Shown: piece after piece, positions 44,880 to 58,335 of the stretch | How positions within the stretch are numbered: the stretch's first letter is position 1 | How the letters are laid out: every line of letters starts with the position of its first letter | The notes under the pieces: generated by a model | Database searches by the model: none | Told to the model about the DNA's origin: nothing | Seen by the model: the letters and a program-made list of their open reading frames with translations, nothing else | Made by a program: the position numbers and the translations under genes | NCBI GenBank assembly: GCA_965153455.1 | Contig: OZ234499.1 | Coordinates: 11,094,271-11,158,270, forward strand | Length of the DNA: 64,000 nucleotides | Reading direction: 5' to 3' | Source: Sphagnum compactum | Lineage: Eukaryota > Bryophyta > Sphagnopsida > Sphagnales

Positions 44880-46866
44880 CGCCGGTGAGAACATAAATCA
44901 AATCATTGACACCCATCTTATGTTTGTTGATCATTTCAATTTGCACTTGCAAAATCCATGAATCATTGTACATTAGTGTGATGAGCATCTTCTTCATGCT
45001 CAACATCAACGTACCATTTGGGAAGTTGTGTAGCTGTTGGTATCTGTTTGTGTGATTTACTAGCTTTTCAGTAAAAGAGCTCGCAATGTTCAATAACATT
45101 CCTAAATTGTCAACTATTGTCTACAACATTTATACATCAATATACTTACCCAACATTGACTTAGGTATTAATTTCGGGCCGTTGTGACCCATCACCCACA
45201 AGTGATGGGAAAAAGGGAATGTGTGTGTGATAACATGATGGAAAAAAGAAAAAAGGGCGGGAAAAAAAAGGGGGAAATTTTGTGAATGTGTGGTAGGACA
45301 AGTAAAGCAAAAGAGGGAAAGAAGGAATGTGTGTATGTGTGGGAGGATACGTAGGGCATGAAAAGGGAGGAGGGGCCTGTGGCTGCAAGATAGAAAAAAA
45401 GGACAGAAGGAGAGAGTGCGTGTGTGGCAATAGGACAGGGGTGAGAGCATGATAAAGCATAAAAGTTGTCGAAAAATAATCAACTTAAAAAGAAGCAATT
45501 TTTCACAAAAACACAAGAAAGTAGATTTAAATCTTACTTAAATTTCATTTTGAAACTATTGAGTCTTCAATTGGGTTTATTGTAAAATCAACTACAAAAT
45601 TTCAAAAACTTTGGAATAATAAAAATAGGGAATAAGTAGGTTTGAAATTGTCTGGTCAATATGGTGTTCAAACTTACTTTTTTATTAAAAAATTTAATGA
45701 AATATTCATGTATGAAGTTATAACATAAAGATCATTGTATATTCAAGGGCCTCACCAAAAAATAAATCTATTTTCTCTTTGGTAGAATATACTTGACATA
45801 TATTTGAATCAAATGTTACATTGCAAAAGTAGGTTTTAAAAGTTATTTGCATTTAGAAAAATCTACTTGAAACCTACTTTTACAATGAAAAATTTAAAAA
45901 TTAATGCATAATAATGAAAAAGTATCTTGGTATTTATCTTTCAACTAAAAAGATTGAATGTTTAACAATTTTGTGAAAGGTTTTGGTTTTACTTTTTGTT
46001 CATTTGACAAGTAGACTGGCAAGTACTTTTAGTTGTACATTTTAACATGCTTTCATCCACATGCAAGGCAAAAATAAGGAAAGAAAGAGAAGGGTAGTAG
46101 GACAAGTATGCCAAAAAGAGGAGGAGAGGAAGAGGGGCAAAAAAAAGGGAAAAAGGAGGTGGGGCAATAGAAGAAGCAAGGCAAAACAAAGGATTGAGAA
46201 GGATGAGGTTCTTACTAACACCCTCTTTCAATGCAGATTCTCTTATGTTAAAAGGGTAAAGGTCACATGGAATGCTACCTTATGGGAGTGAAAGTCTAGA
46301 ATTAGTCCATTTGAATTGAAGAGATGCAAATAATCCATGACTTTCACGCATTGAAAAGTATTCATGAATGATATGTGTTTTCAAATCCTTCCATTAATTG
46401 AATTTCAATTGAAAGTTCCAAGTCTATCAAAATTGTGTTTTAATTGTGATTTAAATTGTTTGGAACCACAAAGGATTGATTGTGGTAGATGTAGTTCGTG
46501 TTGCCATAAAACATTACCCAAATATATATGCATGATCACGCAACAAGGGCTGCGACGGTGGTAGAGGCATACCACCAAATTCATGGTTTTAATGATGATA
46601 GTTTATGAGTTAAGATGAATGAGACTTCTTTTACATTTGTTTTAGTTTTTCGAACATATTTGGTTATATGATGTGGATTAGTACATTTTCCATGAAACTT
46701 TTTGGCACTTGTCAATATTTTTTTTTATAAGCCCTATTGAAAATCATTTTTTGTAACCATGTTTTGTGATGCAATACCTTAATCTATTAACTCTTCAATA
46801 CATATGCAAAAGAATGATTTCACAATACTTTCATAAACACAAAGAAACCATCAATACAAAAGATGT

Positions 46867-47060
46867 AATACCCATATTTTTGGTGTTTATTTGCCATTGA
46901 AATAGAGACAACATTTGTAATACTCACAGTGAGGTCATAGAAACAAAATTGGATTAAAGGTATACAAATTGCAATACTTGCATGGGGCCACAAAAATCAA
47001 ATTGGACTAAAGGTATTCAAAGTGCAATACCTACATGGCATTCACAAAACACACACAAGG
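46867..47060. repeat. Diverged tandem repeat, ~53 bp unit, ~3 copies
   Basis: Units begin AATACTCACAGTGAGG (about 46919), AATACTTGCATGGGG (about 46973) and AATACCTACATGGC (about 47026). The first two share CAAATTGGA-TAAAGGTAT-CAAA. An earlier related start is at 46867. Confidence 0.7.
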
Positions 47061-47711
47061 TTTTTCCTTATTCAAATGTAATACTTGCATAGGGGTCATA
47101 GAAGCCAAGTTTTGTACTATTCGCATTCAATGAAACAAATATGATTGATGCAAGTATTTGCATTTTTCCATTTAAGGGGGGCTTGGTCAAGTAGACAACA
47201 TTTTTGCTGGTGCCCATGTGTGGGTATTTCAATTATTATATATTTTAAAAACCTAATAAAATTATTCTTATTTTTAAAATAATTTTTAGAGTTAATAAAA
47301 GCTGAAAACATCGAGATGATAATAATATTATTAAAATAGTTAGCTTGGGCTAATTACTAGCTAGATATAATAAAAATAATATTATTACTTAGGTTCCGTG
47401 TTACTTTGCACTATTCATGATGATTAAATGATTTAAATTTTTTTTTAACGCACACCTATATTACCAAAAAATTCTAATTGAAAATCCCAATCAAATTATA
47501 ATAAATTATTACTACCTATTAAAGATAATTATTTATAATAGGTAGGAGGGAGAGTGGGTATGTAGGTAAGTACATGAATGACATAGGCATATAGGTGCGG
47601 GGCTGAATCTAGTAGGTGGGTAGGTGGGAAAAGGGGGCGGGGATCTAGTAGGTAGGTGATAAGGGGGGCCCTTGGTTCTTAGTTGGTAGGTAGAGCCAAA
47701 AGGTAACTAAA

Positions 47712-47895
47712 ACTGGTACGAGGCGGGGCAACGCTGACAGGTCCAAAAAAATGCAGGCACTGGTACCAGGCGGGTAATTCTGACAGGTCCAAACAAATGC
47801 AGGTAGGCACTGGTACCAGGCGGGTAATTCTGACAGGTCCAAAACAAATGCAGGTAGGTACTGGTACCAGGCGGGTAATTCAGACAGGTCCCTAG
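47712..47895. repeat. Tandem repeat, ~47-51 bp unit, ~3.7 copies
   Basis: ACTGGTACCAGGCGGGTAAT followed by TGACAGGTCC and an AAATGCAGGTAGG spacer recurs at 47712, 47759, 47809 and 47860. It is open on the minus strand and creates a repetitive false frame. Confidence 0.9.
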
Positions 47896-48592
47896 TCCCT
47901 ACCAAAGAGCTACATATTGGTGCGAGGTCGGTATTGGCCGGAGGTCGTAGCGGTCTGATCGGTTCTTTGACAAAGGACCAATGCATATATATATATATAT
48001 ACTTAGGTTTGAGCCTGGTACCCGCCCAACGGCGATGGTAGGGGTGGGGGGGTGGCGGGGGCTTACTACTACTTACCCATAGCAACAGCGGCGAGATTGC
48101 GACAGGCGCCATAGCACAGCCGGCAGCAGCAGGCGATGGGGCGTCCTTTTGTTGTCTTGGCCACCACCAGCAGCAGCACCACCAGCACCAACACTACCAC
48201 ACAGTACACTGCGCATCCCAGATTCCGAGGTGCAATCTTTTTTTGTGGGCAGGCGGGAATGATCAGAGAATCAGCGATCTTGAATGTTCATCGGCCAACA
48301 ATGTCGTCGGAGAGCTGGTCGAAGTTGCGATGGCAGTATGTAATAGTGTAGCAGCACCAGGAGTTTCAAGAGGCAGTGGTCGATAGACGTCTACTACTAC
48401 TACTACTACTACTACTAGTGAAGAAAGGGGCGGGGGAGGAGATCAGGAAGACAAGGACAGGGACAGAGAGAGGATTCGGGCGAGGAGGCAGTGGACTTGG
48501 GGGAAGGCAGGGGGGCGGGGAATCGGTGTGGCTGTAGATCAAGGCAGAGAAGGAGCGGCGGGTGCGTGGGTCCGTGGCCGGGGGGAAGAGAA

Positions 48593-51500
48593 ATGGGAAG
48601 GAATTTGAAATGGTCGCAACCGGAGCCCTTTCAGAAGTTGCCCGGCGGACATCCGAAGCCGGTGCGGACAGCAGCCGTGCTACTTCTGATGATCCTGTTT
48701 CCGCCTTTCATCATATTCATGTAATGTCTACTCTCCTCCTCCTCCTCCTGCTGAGATTGATTGCACCCATCTACTGAAATTCCCTCCTCCGTTTCCTCAA
48801 GCCACCTGCAACAACTGCCTTTGAATTCTACGTTTGAGCATCTCCACTAAAGAGCATATTACTACAGATAGGGCAGATCTGAGGACAGGAAAAAAGGGGA
48901 TCAGGGGAGTTGAATCCCAGTCCACTGGAATTGCAATTGCAAAAGCTTGATGATTCATGTTCATGGCTGCTGCATATTCTTCTTCTGATCTGATGAAGAA
49001 TTCCAATTGGTCTTACAAGTTTGGAGAATTATACGAGTGGCAATAGGATTGCATAATCCAGTTTCTCATGTAAACAACATATATGCAGAGAGAGAGAGAG
49101 AGATGTTACTTACTTCATTGTTGTGCAGAAATATTAGTGCCCAAGAGATGGTGGAATGAGGAGATCGTCAAATTGACAAAAGGCACATGGGTTGGTTGGT
49201 TGTTGCAGATGGTACACGATGATCCACCTGGAGGGTTCAGTTGAGAGATCGTACAGATTCTTTCAAGCCAGGGGCATAAGGGGCCTCCGGGATGTGTGGC
49301 CACAACCCACAATCCTTGCATGTAAAATTATTGGTGTATTTGTGACTTTTGAAGCTGTTCTGCTCATCTTTTTGCCGGCTGAAAGATACATCGGCCCGCT
49401 ATCTCCAGCTGGAAACCGTCCCGTCTACAAGGTTCCTTTCCCTACTCTGGGCGCTGCATGAGATTAGGCATCCCTTTTGCCCATTGCCTTTGGAATGGAT
49501 AGAATAGTACACACAGGTTCAAAACCCATTCACAACCCATAAGCAGATGAGTGGAGAATATTGCATACCATGGTGAAGAGAGTTAGTTTGAGAGCAGTTT
49601 TGAGTGCCCAGAGCTTAGTGGTAGGAGCATGGAAGTTCAGATTCCAGTACTTACACTGTGTTGGTTTTTGATCTGAAATCTACTGCAGAAGAATGGCTTT
49701 GTAGCATACATGGTGACTCTAGCTGTGTACTACTTACTTTGGAAGTGAGTCCTCTTTCTCCCCCCCCTTCCTACTTCTCTCTCTGTGTGACAATCATGGG
49801 TCAAACCAACCCAAGTTCTATCTGAAGAAAACTACTCTCATGTTTCGTGTACAAATGTGGGCAATGAATGGTGAGCATCATTAGTGATTTCTTGCTGCAA
49901 TGATGTAGAGGATATTGTAAGGAAAAAAAATGTTCTCCAAATCTGCAAGCATCTTCTTTAAACACAGAAGTTAATTGGAATTTTTGTTATAGATATTGGA
50001 TTCTTAGCCCAACAGGTCTGTCTGAATGTCCACATTAAATTAGAGCACTTTCTATAGAAAAGAATTAAGGTTTTCAGATGTCTTTCTGCCCATTTCTCCC
50101 CATTTCTGTCGCCGGAAATTGAACAGCAACAATGCATTAGACAATGGATCAAAGACTAAGATCCCCACAGTGTGAAGGATCTCTGTGCTGCAATTTACTA
50201 AATGTAGATCCTGGGAGATGATGGAAACAGGGAGCACTTATTCAATCCAGGTCTTGTGTATGACAACATAGGCGAGATATTCTCAGTGCTTGTTATTGCA
50301 AGCTATGCTGGAGCTCTTTTGCTCTACTGTAAAGTAAGTTGACTCTTTCGTTTTCAGCTGTCAAATGTATGATCCACTTATTTATTGTTCAGAGTTCATA
50401 TTCCTTCATTTACTCACAATTGTGATCATTGCACGGATGTGTACAGGGTCATATGGCACCATCTTCTGAAGATTGGGGATCATCTGGGAACATCCTTGGT
50501 GACTTATTCTGGGTAAATTATTTTTGGCCAAAAAGTTTGACTGAAAAAATTTGGACATTAACCCACCTTGTATAACATTTTTGCATCATTTATTGTCATG
50601 GCCATAGTTGGCAATGTAGTAAGGAGATAGGAATTGGATTCATCTGCCTCCATACTATTCATTGGTGAGAACAACATACACAGCCCGTTTAGAACAACAC
50701 TAAATATGTGGGTGTGGATGGATAGGGAATGGAGTTGTACCCAAGGATTACCAGCCATTTTGATATTAAGGTTTTCCTGAATTGCCGATTTGCTGTAATG
50801 ACATGGGCTATGCTTGTTATCAGTTTTGCTATCAAGCAGGTGAATTGCTCATTCTGCGCATTTTTCCCCTCCTGCCTTCTAAGTAGCCCACTTGTGATAA
50901 GACAAATTACAGCAAACTATGGTTGACAAAGAATCCCTCGTATACTCAAGAAAATGGTCCTGTCCAGTGTGATACTCAAGGGAAGATCACAGACTCAATG
51001 TTGGTGACAAGCATACTCATGATGATATACATCACCAAGTTTTTCTGGACAGAACCTCAATTCTACCGTTCAATTGAGATCGCCCATGATCGTGGTACGG
51101 ATAGCACTACCTCATCAAAACTTTTCTTTCTAGCCCCCCTGGGGTCACATCCTTCAATTTGGCTTTCTGATACGGTGGTATCTTTGGTTTTGGATTAAGT
51201 CTTTTTTCCTCCAATTTTTAGGAAAGCTAACTAGTGAGAAATATTTATTACATACCAAGAGAATTCGCTGACTGAAGGGTCAAAAAAGAAATGAACAGTG
51301 GACACCACTGCTGATGATTTGTAGGCACTTGAATGATTGAGGTTTGCAGCTGGATTTTTGTTTCTTTGGACTTCCTTGGTGTGGATTCCTGCAATTCACT
51401 CACTAGTGAATCTGTACCTGGTGTCACATCCAATTCAACTAGGGCGAGGAGTACCAATCTTGACCAACTCCCCAAATTCATAGATTTGAAGAACTTGTTA

Positions 51501-52731
51501 TAAAATTTGTGCAACAGCTGCAGACTTTAATGAATTTCATGCAAAGAGGGGGGAAAAAATGGGATATACTTGAACTTTAATGCTTGAACAGCTGGGACTG
51601 TTGTAAAACAGTTTCACACCTTCTTGGATGTCCTGAATGGAGGTGGCAAATGAATGTGGTGTTTCACAGCCAGCACTTGGAATGTTTGGAGCTGGGTTGG
51701 CCTGCAACTACATCATTTATGACTGCAATGTGCAACGTCTTCTGTTCATCAACTCCAATGGCAAATGCAGGATCTGGGGGAAGATACCTAGCAAGGTTTG
51801 ACACCTGCACAAACATGTAGTGATTTATTTATCTCTGGGGAACAAACCATTGTCTCTACTGTAAACTAGCAAGAAAGCAACCCACAGTATTACCTCCTTT
51901 CAAGAGATGACTGAGCACAAAGTGAAGGAGAAAGACAGTACCTATCACAAAGGATTTCCCACTAACTGACACTTTGGGGAGGTGATTGGCATTTCCAGAT
52001 TCAACTCCACTATGTAACAGAGTGGGGTGAGCGCAAACATAGCCTGCTTCTCACGGCTGGCTGGTAGGAAGCCCATATCCTCACATCTCTCAGTGCACTT
52101 GCCATCACTTCTTTTGCTTCTCTAACCTGTTTCTCCCCCAAGTACACAGACTTTACAGAATGTTAATTTGTCTGCTAGCAAGAAAAGAGGCATCCATCTT
52201 TTCATCAAGCAGAAGACTTTCGCTACGCAATCTTGCACTGCTTTCTCATCAGCTCTGGGGGGATGATGACAGGTGGAGTGTAGCTCGACATTTTCACCTT
52301 GCCCCAGAAATTGGTCTTGCCATCTGCTGGTCCCTGCCTGTTCTCTTCAAACATGTGCACAGTCTAAACAATTTCCCCTTCTTCATCTTGCTGACTTTTC
52401 TGGGCCAAATTCAACCGTCAAACCTCAATTTTTATAGTCCAAGGAATACTTATTGCATACTGGTCTTTCTGCTAAACAATTGTCAATTCTCAACTTTCAT
52501 AGTCCAAGCAATACTTAAGAGTTCAAGGTACCTATTGCAACTGAAAGTCTTTCTGCTAAACAACTGAAAATTGGCTGGCAGGCAATTCCTTACTTTTATG
52601 CACTTTTCGTAACAGCTACATTAATTGATCGTGCAAACCGTGATGACAAACGAATGAAACAGAAATACCACAAGTTCTGGGAGGCACATTGCAAGCGTGT
52701 GCGCTACAAAATTATCCCCCTTATTTACTGA
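48593..52731 (+). CDS. DWF5: 7-dehydrocholesterol reductase (DWF5/DHCR7 type)
   Basis: Twelve exons join in phase: 48593-48720, 49209-49431, 49689-49744, 50231-50333, 50447-50512, 50726-50839, 50968-51094, 51350-51450, 51670-51795, 51999-52063, 52273-52354 and 52582-52731. The product is 446 aa; Arabidopsis DWF5 is 432 aa. The enzyme reduces the sterol C7-C8 double bond with NADPH in the ER, a late step toward phytosterols and brassinosteroids. Signatures in order are LSPAGNRPVYK at 107-117, GMELYPRI at 193-200, FDIKVFLNCRF at 203-213, ITKFFW at 252-257, NGKCRIWGKIPSK at 336-348, SLLLTAGWWSVARHFH at 363-378, and the C-terminal YKIIPLIY. Many hydrophobic spans run through it. The start is the first ATG in frame. 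It converges on the lipase gene. No residue loss or frame break is seen. Confidence 0.95.
49086..49103. repeat. (AG)n tract inside intron 1 of the sterol reductase gene
   Basis: A short AG microsatellite about 100 bases before the exon 2 acceptor. Confidence 0.8.
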
Positions 52732-53825
52732 GTCAAAAAGAGCAAGGTTAAATTATGCTCAGGACCTATGTACAAGACAGAAAAGGGTTGTAGGTTTTTC
52801 ACACCAGTTATTAGACATGAATTTTGCACAACTTCAAATGAGGAGGCTCCAGAAGAGTTGGGCAAAATGTCTACCTTCCAATAGTCTTTTGATAGGGAAG
52901 GGAAGGTAAGGGGAGGGAGGAAGAGTCACAGGGGTAGACAGAGTTTTTCGGAAGATTCTATGTGTTTACAGCAATTTTGCTGACAGAAAAATGGTGAGAG
53001 AGAGAGAGATACCACAGTAGTGCACAAGGTGACTACCATGTGTTGATTTACTTCAGAATTGTTTTAACTAGACCTTCTGACATAACTCCTATGTACTTTG
53101 TGGTTTATGACACAGTTTGAATATTCCATTGCACTTTGGTGTTATGTTTCTCTTCTCAACACACATACTGCTTGCTGCCTCCTCTCCTCCAAGCTCTTAA
53201 TTCCCCATTCTAATCCTTATCCCTCTGAAAAGATTGTTTGCATGCACAGCCTTTTGTTGCCATCCCATAGCACACACCTCCAGTCACATACATACATGAC
53301 AAGTCAACCACAGGGATGACTCGGCCAACATTGTCCAGTGACCATTTTACAGCATCATAGATGTCAACAAGATGGGGCAAATCAAGTGTGAAGAATGTAC
53401 CCACCCAGTATGTGCAGGACTCATTATTGGCCAGATATGAGAAACAATTCCAGTGCGGGAGGACATCCCAGCCAATCATGCTGCAATCCTGCAGCTATCA
53501 GTTCTTCCTGTGGAGCTGTTGAGATCACTATTCATCCCCGTTCAATGATCTTCAAGGGGGGTCTGCTCAGTTGGTCTACCCATCAACAGATCCATTCTAA
53601 CTGTACAATAGCCTTTGTATCCAGGAATCATTATCTTCCCAGAGAGACTAGTTGACTCTTTTAAAACTTCCATTCCAGCCCTCATGTTTTTGAGCTACTA
53701 GCACCAGAAGGGGAGTTTCAGTGAACTCAAATTGCTGAGTTTTAAGAATCCTTGTTTGGCTAGAGGCTGATTGCAGACTCATAACATGGGGCCAGAATCG
53801 CTAAAGAGAAAACCTGTTCATGACC
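52732..53825. other. Spacer between two convergent 3' ends
   Basis: About 1.1 kb between the stop codons of the sterol reductase and the lipase, expected to hold both 3' untranslated regions. A short GA run lies near 52996-53010. No separate gene is seen. Confidence 0.6.
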
Positions 53826-56800
53826 TTACTTAGTCACAAAAGAGCCAAATGCCCCTTTCACTAATGCACGCCCCTGCAAACCTTCAGCCTGAACCTGGGG
53901 TGAAGTGGATTTCAAAGCTTCCCTCATACTTATCTCTGTTGCTCCCTCCTCGTCTACTCCACTGAGACCCACACTGGGCTCTTCATTTCTGTCAACTAAT
54001 TTGGCACCATCCAGAGATTGGGAGTGAAGGTCATGAATGGTACATGGCTGTTTACAATCAGATCCTTTCTCCAAATTTGAATCATCAGAAGGAGCTCTTT
54101 CCAATCCTGAACATTCGCATGCAGCATTACTGCCACCAAGTCTAAACCCGGATTTTTGTCTCTCTTGAGTTTGTCCTTCAGTCACAGACAATCTGTCCAA
54201 GAATGCATTGACTGACTTCTGCATGGATGGTTGTTGCAAAGGGAATGAGAAGTCTCTGTCATCCAATGATGAGGATCCTAACTCATCATTCTTGCCCTCA
54301 CAACTACCAACACTTAATTTGTCCCATATCTTGTTGGCACGTTTGCCACTGCGCAATTCCCCACTGCCTCCACACTGCAATTTGCCAGGCAGCTTAGCTA
54401 CATCTGTTTCTTCCCCACTTTCATGCCCTCGCAACTCAAGTTGAGTGGCAGCTGTCCCTGCATCTCCTTCTCCATCATAGCACATGATGAATTTAGCTGC
54501 TGAAGCAGTCCTCATCAATGGCCCCCCCACTCTAGTCCATGACAGCTGATCCATGTTATCATCACTGTCACTGCCATCATGGTTGACACGCACAGGCCTG
54601 AGTTTCCTCAATGAGGGCCCACCCCAAGGACCTCCCAGCTGTAATGCTGCTTCAATGCCTTCTTCCTCCAGAGAGCCCCAGGAACTTTCTCGTGCCATAT
54701 TGTTCCATGATGGAATTCGTTTTGTGGCTGATGAGAATCGCCCTATGCCCCCATGAGACTGTGCAGTGCTATTGCGCTCTGCCTGTCGCTGTATCTTGCG
54801 GCGGGAATTTAGTTCAGAAACACACTCATCCAGCATTAGTTCAATGCCACAGTTGGCCTGTATGGCTGATAGCTTGGCCCATGTGCAGCGTCGTCCTTGC
54901 ATCACTGCCTTCCGCAGGTCTGTTGGTGTTGGATTCGTAATGATCTTAGCAAACTGCTCAAAAGCATTCCCCGATGTTATCAATGTAGCAAGTAAAAACA
55001 AAGAAAAAACAGAAACTCTACTGGTAACTGCTTAAAGTCGACCCTGATGCCTTGATGGAAGCAGATAGTGATCTGTAACCATGCAACTGTTCCAATTCAG
55101 ACAACATTCTGTAAAGCATGCTCTGCTCATTTTGCAGCTCATAAAGATATGATGCAGTTCCCTGAATGCTTAACATCACAGATAATCCTACCAAGAAGTC
55201 CAAGCTCCTTGCATGTGACAAGAACTGGTCATCTCGCCACCACTTAGCTCAAGCTGAAAAAGCAGACCAATCAGAGACTCTGGAACTGGCTGTAATTGTT
55301 TCCTACTGACATATGCTGGTCGGATATCAAATCACAAATCACTTTCCTCATGCTCACAATTCATCACAAGCAAAGTGCTCTTTACCTGGGCAAATGTTGC
55401 AGGCATGACAATGGTGACGTCACCTTCCCAGTCTTGTGCGAACAGCTTGGCCAGCCCAAATGCTGAAAAACCCATTTCCAGCACCTGCTTGCAACGATGT
55501 TTCACCTCCATCTCTAACACATGTGCCAACTGCAATGCCCCATTCCAAATGGTCATAATCATGAACACTTGCTACCACACTCTCACAAGGAGAATAAGGC
55601 CACAGGTCCCTTTTGCCTTTCTAGCTGGAGGGTTTTGCTCTTTCAAGCTTGAATGGCTTTTTGCGAAAGAAAGGATTTACCCATAGGGATGATACCACTA
55701 GCTCACCTTCCCAGCAAAATCTCCTCCATAAGCTCGAACAATTTCTTTGAATCTCAGAAGGGGTGCAATGTGCGGGTTTGCTTGACTGACGATGAAATGG
55801 TTAACATTGAACAACTCCTTCAGCTGCATCATGGGCAGGTCACTTTCTAAAGTTCCATCGCGCCACTGTCGCTTCCCTATCCCCTTCTCCTCTGGGCCCA
55901 CCTGTGGCATCATGACATTGTCAGGAAAGCATGGCTATGCCACCCTAGAAAACAACACAAATGTGTCATCAACAGATATCAAATCCAGCCTTGAGGTCAT
56001 TGGAGTGAACCTGTGCAGGTGTGTGATAGGGAACAAGGCGGCCACTCCGGTCTTTTGCCATCAGCTCTTGGGCATCAAAAAGACCTGGAAATGCACAGGA
56101 TGCAGTAACTGCACTCCAAATGACCACGTGTGGAGATGTGAGATAGTTCAAGCACCTTGGAGGCTCAAGTCTCCGGGGTGAGCACACAGAAATCCCAAGG
56201 ACACGACCTGAGAGATCATACGCCTCTTGGAATGTCAAATCCCCAATCAATTGCCTCATCTTCCTTTGCAGCGCCCCTATTTCATGCATGGCACCTTTTG
56301 TTAACAACCTGTGCGCTGTTGCAAAGATGCTGCCCATATTTTCAAAAAAATGCATTGGAGGCATGGGATCATCAAAGAAGCTCTGAAGTTCCGACCATGT
56401 CCGTGTGGCTGCAAAAGAACAGATGATGGAGCCAACACTAGCGCCTGCTACTACCCGAGGCAAAAGGCGGTGCTCTATCAGAGTCCTCACCACCCCAAGA
56501 TGAAAAGATCCTAGTGCAGCTCCACCACTCAGAAGTAATGCAGTGCGTCCAAATCCATGCCTTGTTTCATGGATGAAGGCAATCTTTTCCTCTAGTGTGC
56601 AGCTCTCTGAATCAGTCTCGCAGACTGCACGCAGGTGGTATCTGGAAACAACCAAACCTAAAAGATCAACAGATCTCAAATGGAACTGTGGAAAAAATCC
56701 AACTCAGATACAAAATTAACAACATAAACCCACATAAATTTGGAAGAATTTTTCCTCGATGGAAAACTCTGGAAAACTCTTTGGAAACTGATGTCGTTTA

Positions 56801-57502
56801 CTTTTCAAAGTGAACCCTAAAGCCCTGACCAGGGTTATACCAGAGAACACGCTTGGGAAGAAGGGAGGGAGGGAGGGAGAGAGGGAGAGAGCCCGGTTAC
56901 CTGACTTCATTGATGTACTCTTGGATGAGGCGGGGCGTTTGGAGGCGACCTTTGTGCAGCTCAGGGTTGCACATGTTGCCCAAGTTGCGCACGAGATCAG
57001 CGCGAATGCAGAAAAGGATATCCTCAACGCTGCCTTCCAGACGTCGCAAACGAAGCTCATTAAGCTTGGCCCGCACCAGATCTTCGTCATACAGGTCCGA
57101 ATCCTTTCGCCGGCCTTTATCCTTATCCAGCATTCTGGCCGCATGCGCCCACTCCTCGTAAGTGAGCGCTGATTTCATCAAATTGGACCAAAACTTGCGG
57201 CGGTAAGCCCGCTCCATCTTCTGCGACTGCATCTTGGCCCTCCCTAGCAGGATAGTGGCCGCCACCGCCGCGATGAGCAACACGCTGGGGTTGCGAGGAT
57301 TGAGCCATGCGAACACACCCGCGAACCAAAACCCTAACAAACGCTTCCCAACCCTTACCACACGCAACACTTTCGCCCACAACACTACTCGCCCTTCTCT
57401 CACCCATCCACAAAACAGCAACTTCAACGCCAACACTCTGCCCAGCACCGTGGACGGCCCGATCGACAAAACCGTCAACACAGCATCATCACTAGACTCC
57501 AT
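53826..57502 (-). CDS. SDP1: SDP1-like triacylglycerol lipase (patatin domain)
   Basis: Five exons join in phase: 57502-56901, 56641-56011, 55901-55707, 55529-55386 and 54953-53826. The product is 899 aa; Arabidopsis SDP1 is 825 aa. SDP1 starts storage-oil breakdown by hydrolysing triacylglycerol at the oil-body surface. The N-terminal third carries hydrophobic segments and the [17 protein letters not shown] block. The patatin domain has the oxyanion loop SGGAALG at 239-245, the GASVG nucleophile motif at 267-271 with Ser269, and the dyad Asp426 in [40 protein letters not shown] and QGRRCTW-KLSAI-NCGIEL are near-diagnostic SDP1 blocks. The long last exon encodes a Ser- and Glu-rich tail of about 300 residues that keeps only short matches such as RIPSWN and [14 protein letters not shown]. 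The start matches the family N-terminus (SIGPS). Confidence 0.95.
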
Positions 57503-58335
57503 TTCACACTCGTACTAACCCCCACCCGCGCACCCGTCCGCCCGCCTGCTCTATTCAAACATGGCCACAATCCATTTCCACAAAACCACGAAAACCCGTC
57601 AAATCTGGCCAGCAAAATGCATCCGGTCGTTGTTGCTTCTTCCCACTTTCTCACGCGGATTGCAGTGTACAACAACGAACGAGAGCGAAAAATCCTTGGC
57701 TAGCTTGTGGTGCAAAACTCATCGCCCCGCCCAAAACGCTTCTTCCCTTCCTCGCTAGAGCGAACCGCACGCAAGCAACAATCCAAAGCTCCTCGAGTCC
57801 ACCACCTTCTCCTCCTCCTCCTCCGCAGCTCCTTTCCACTAACTCCCTAAATTAGCATCTCTAATTCCAAACTTAATCCTAACGTTCCTAAATAGCATCT
57901 GGAATCCGCAAGTTAATCCCCAAGTTAATCCATTCTCCGCAATTCTCGCACTTTCACAAGCAACAAGAAGTGCGGAAGGAATTTCGAGTTACAGAACTTT
58001 TCAAATTTCCTCCACACGTTTTCAGTCGCCTCCCTCTGTAGAATGTCAATTTCAATTAGAACTCAACTTTCCACCTGTCCATGGTAAAGCCCCAATAAGG
58101 GGCTGCATGATGAGGTAGAGCCAAGGCGGGCCCAATCCCATGCCAAGGGCTTTTACCAAGTGTATAAAACCCTTACCATGTTAATAAAATTTCCTTACTT
58201 TGCAGATACCACTGAAAGAGGGCATAACATAAGGGGGTGAAAGCAGAGGGGACAGGGGGTGAAAGAGAGGGTGACTTTACAGACAACTTTACGCAACCTC
58301 GAAATACAGGGAAATAAAATTGGACCAGGTTAAGG

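Larger units (their letters stand above)
44880..48592. other. Spacer between AAAD and sterol reductase genes
   Basis: No gene was recognised. Purine-rich low-complexity blocks at about 45220-45440 and 46060-46200 give long but meaningless frames. Tandem repeats at 46867-47060 and 47712-47895 are annotated separately. An (AT)n run lies at about 47984-48001. The stretch at 48.1-48.6 kb is GC-richer, contains a (CTA)n run at 48391-48417, and probably holds the reductase promoter and leader. Confidence 0.55.

Noticed and set aside
45130-45516. Pro/Phe/His-rich minus-strand frames
   Set aside because: The purine-rich low-complexity plus strand produces them. No domain or homologue is recognisable.
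46061-46291. Lys/Arg-rich plus-strand frame
   Set aside because: Low-complexity AG-rich DNA; composition alone explains it.
47645-48112. 155-residue minus-strand frame with repeated LSELPAWYQ
   Set aside because: It is a translation of the ~50 bp tandem repeat, with no ATG context, introns or family match.
53210-53479. 89-residue minus-strand frame between the two convergent genes
   Set aside because: It lies in the expected 3' untranslated region of the lipase gene, matches nothing known and has no supporting splice signals.
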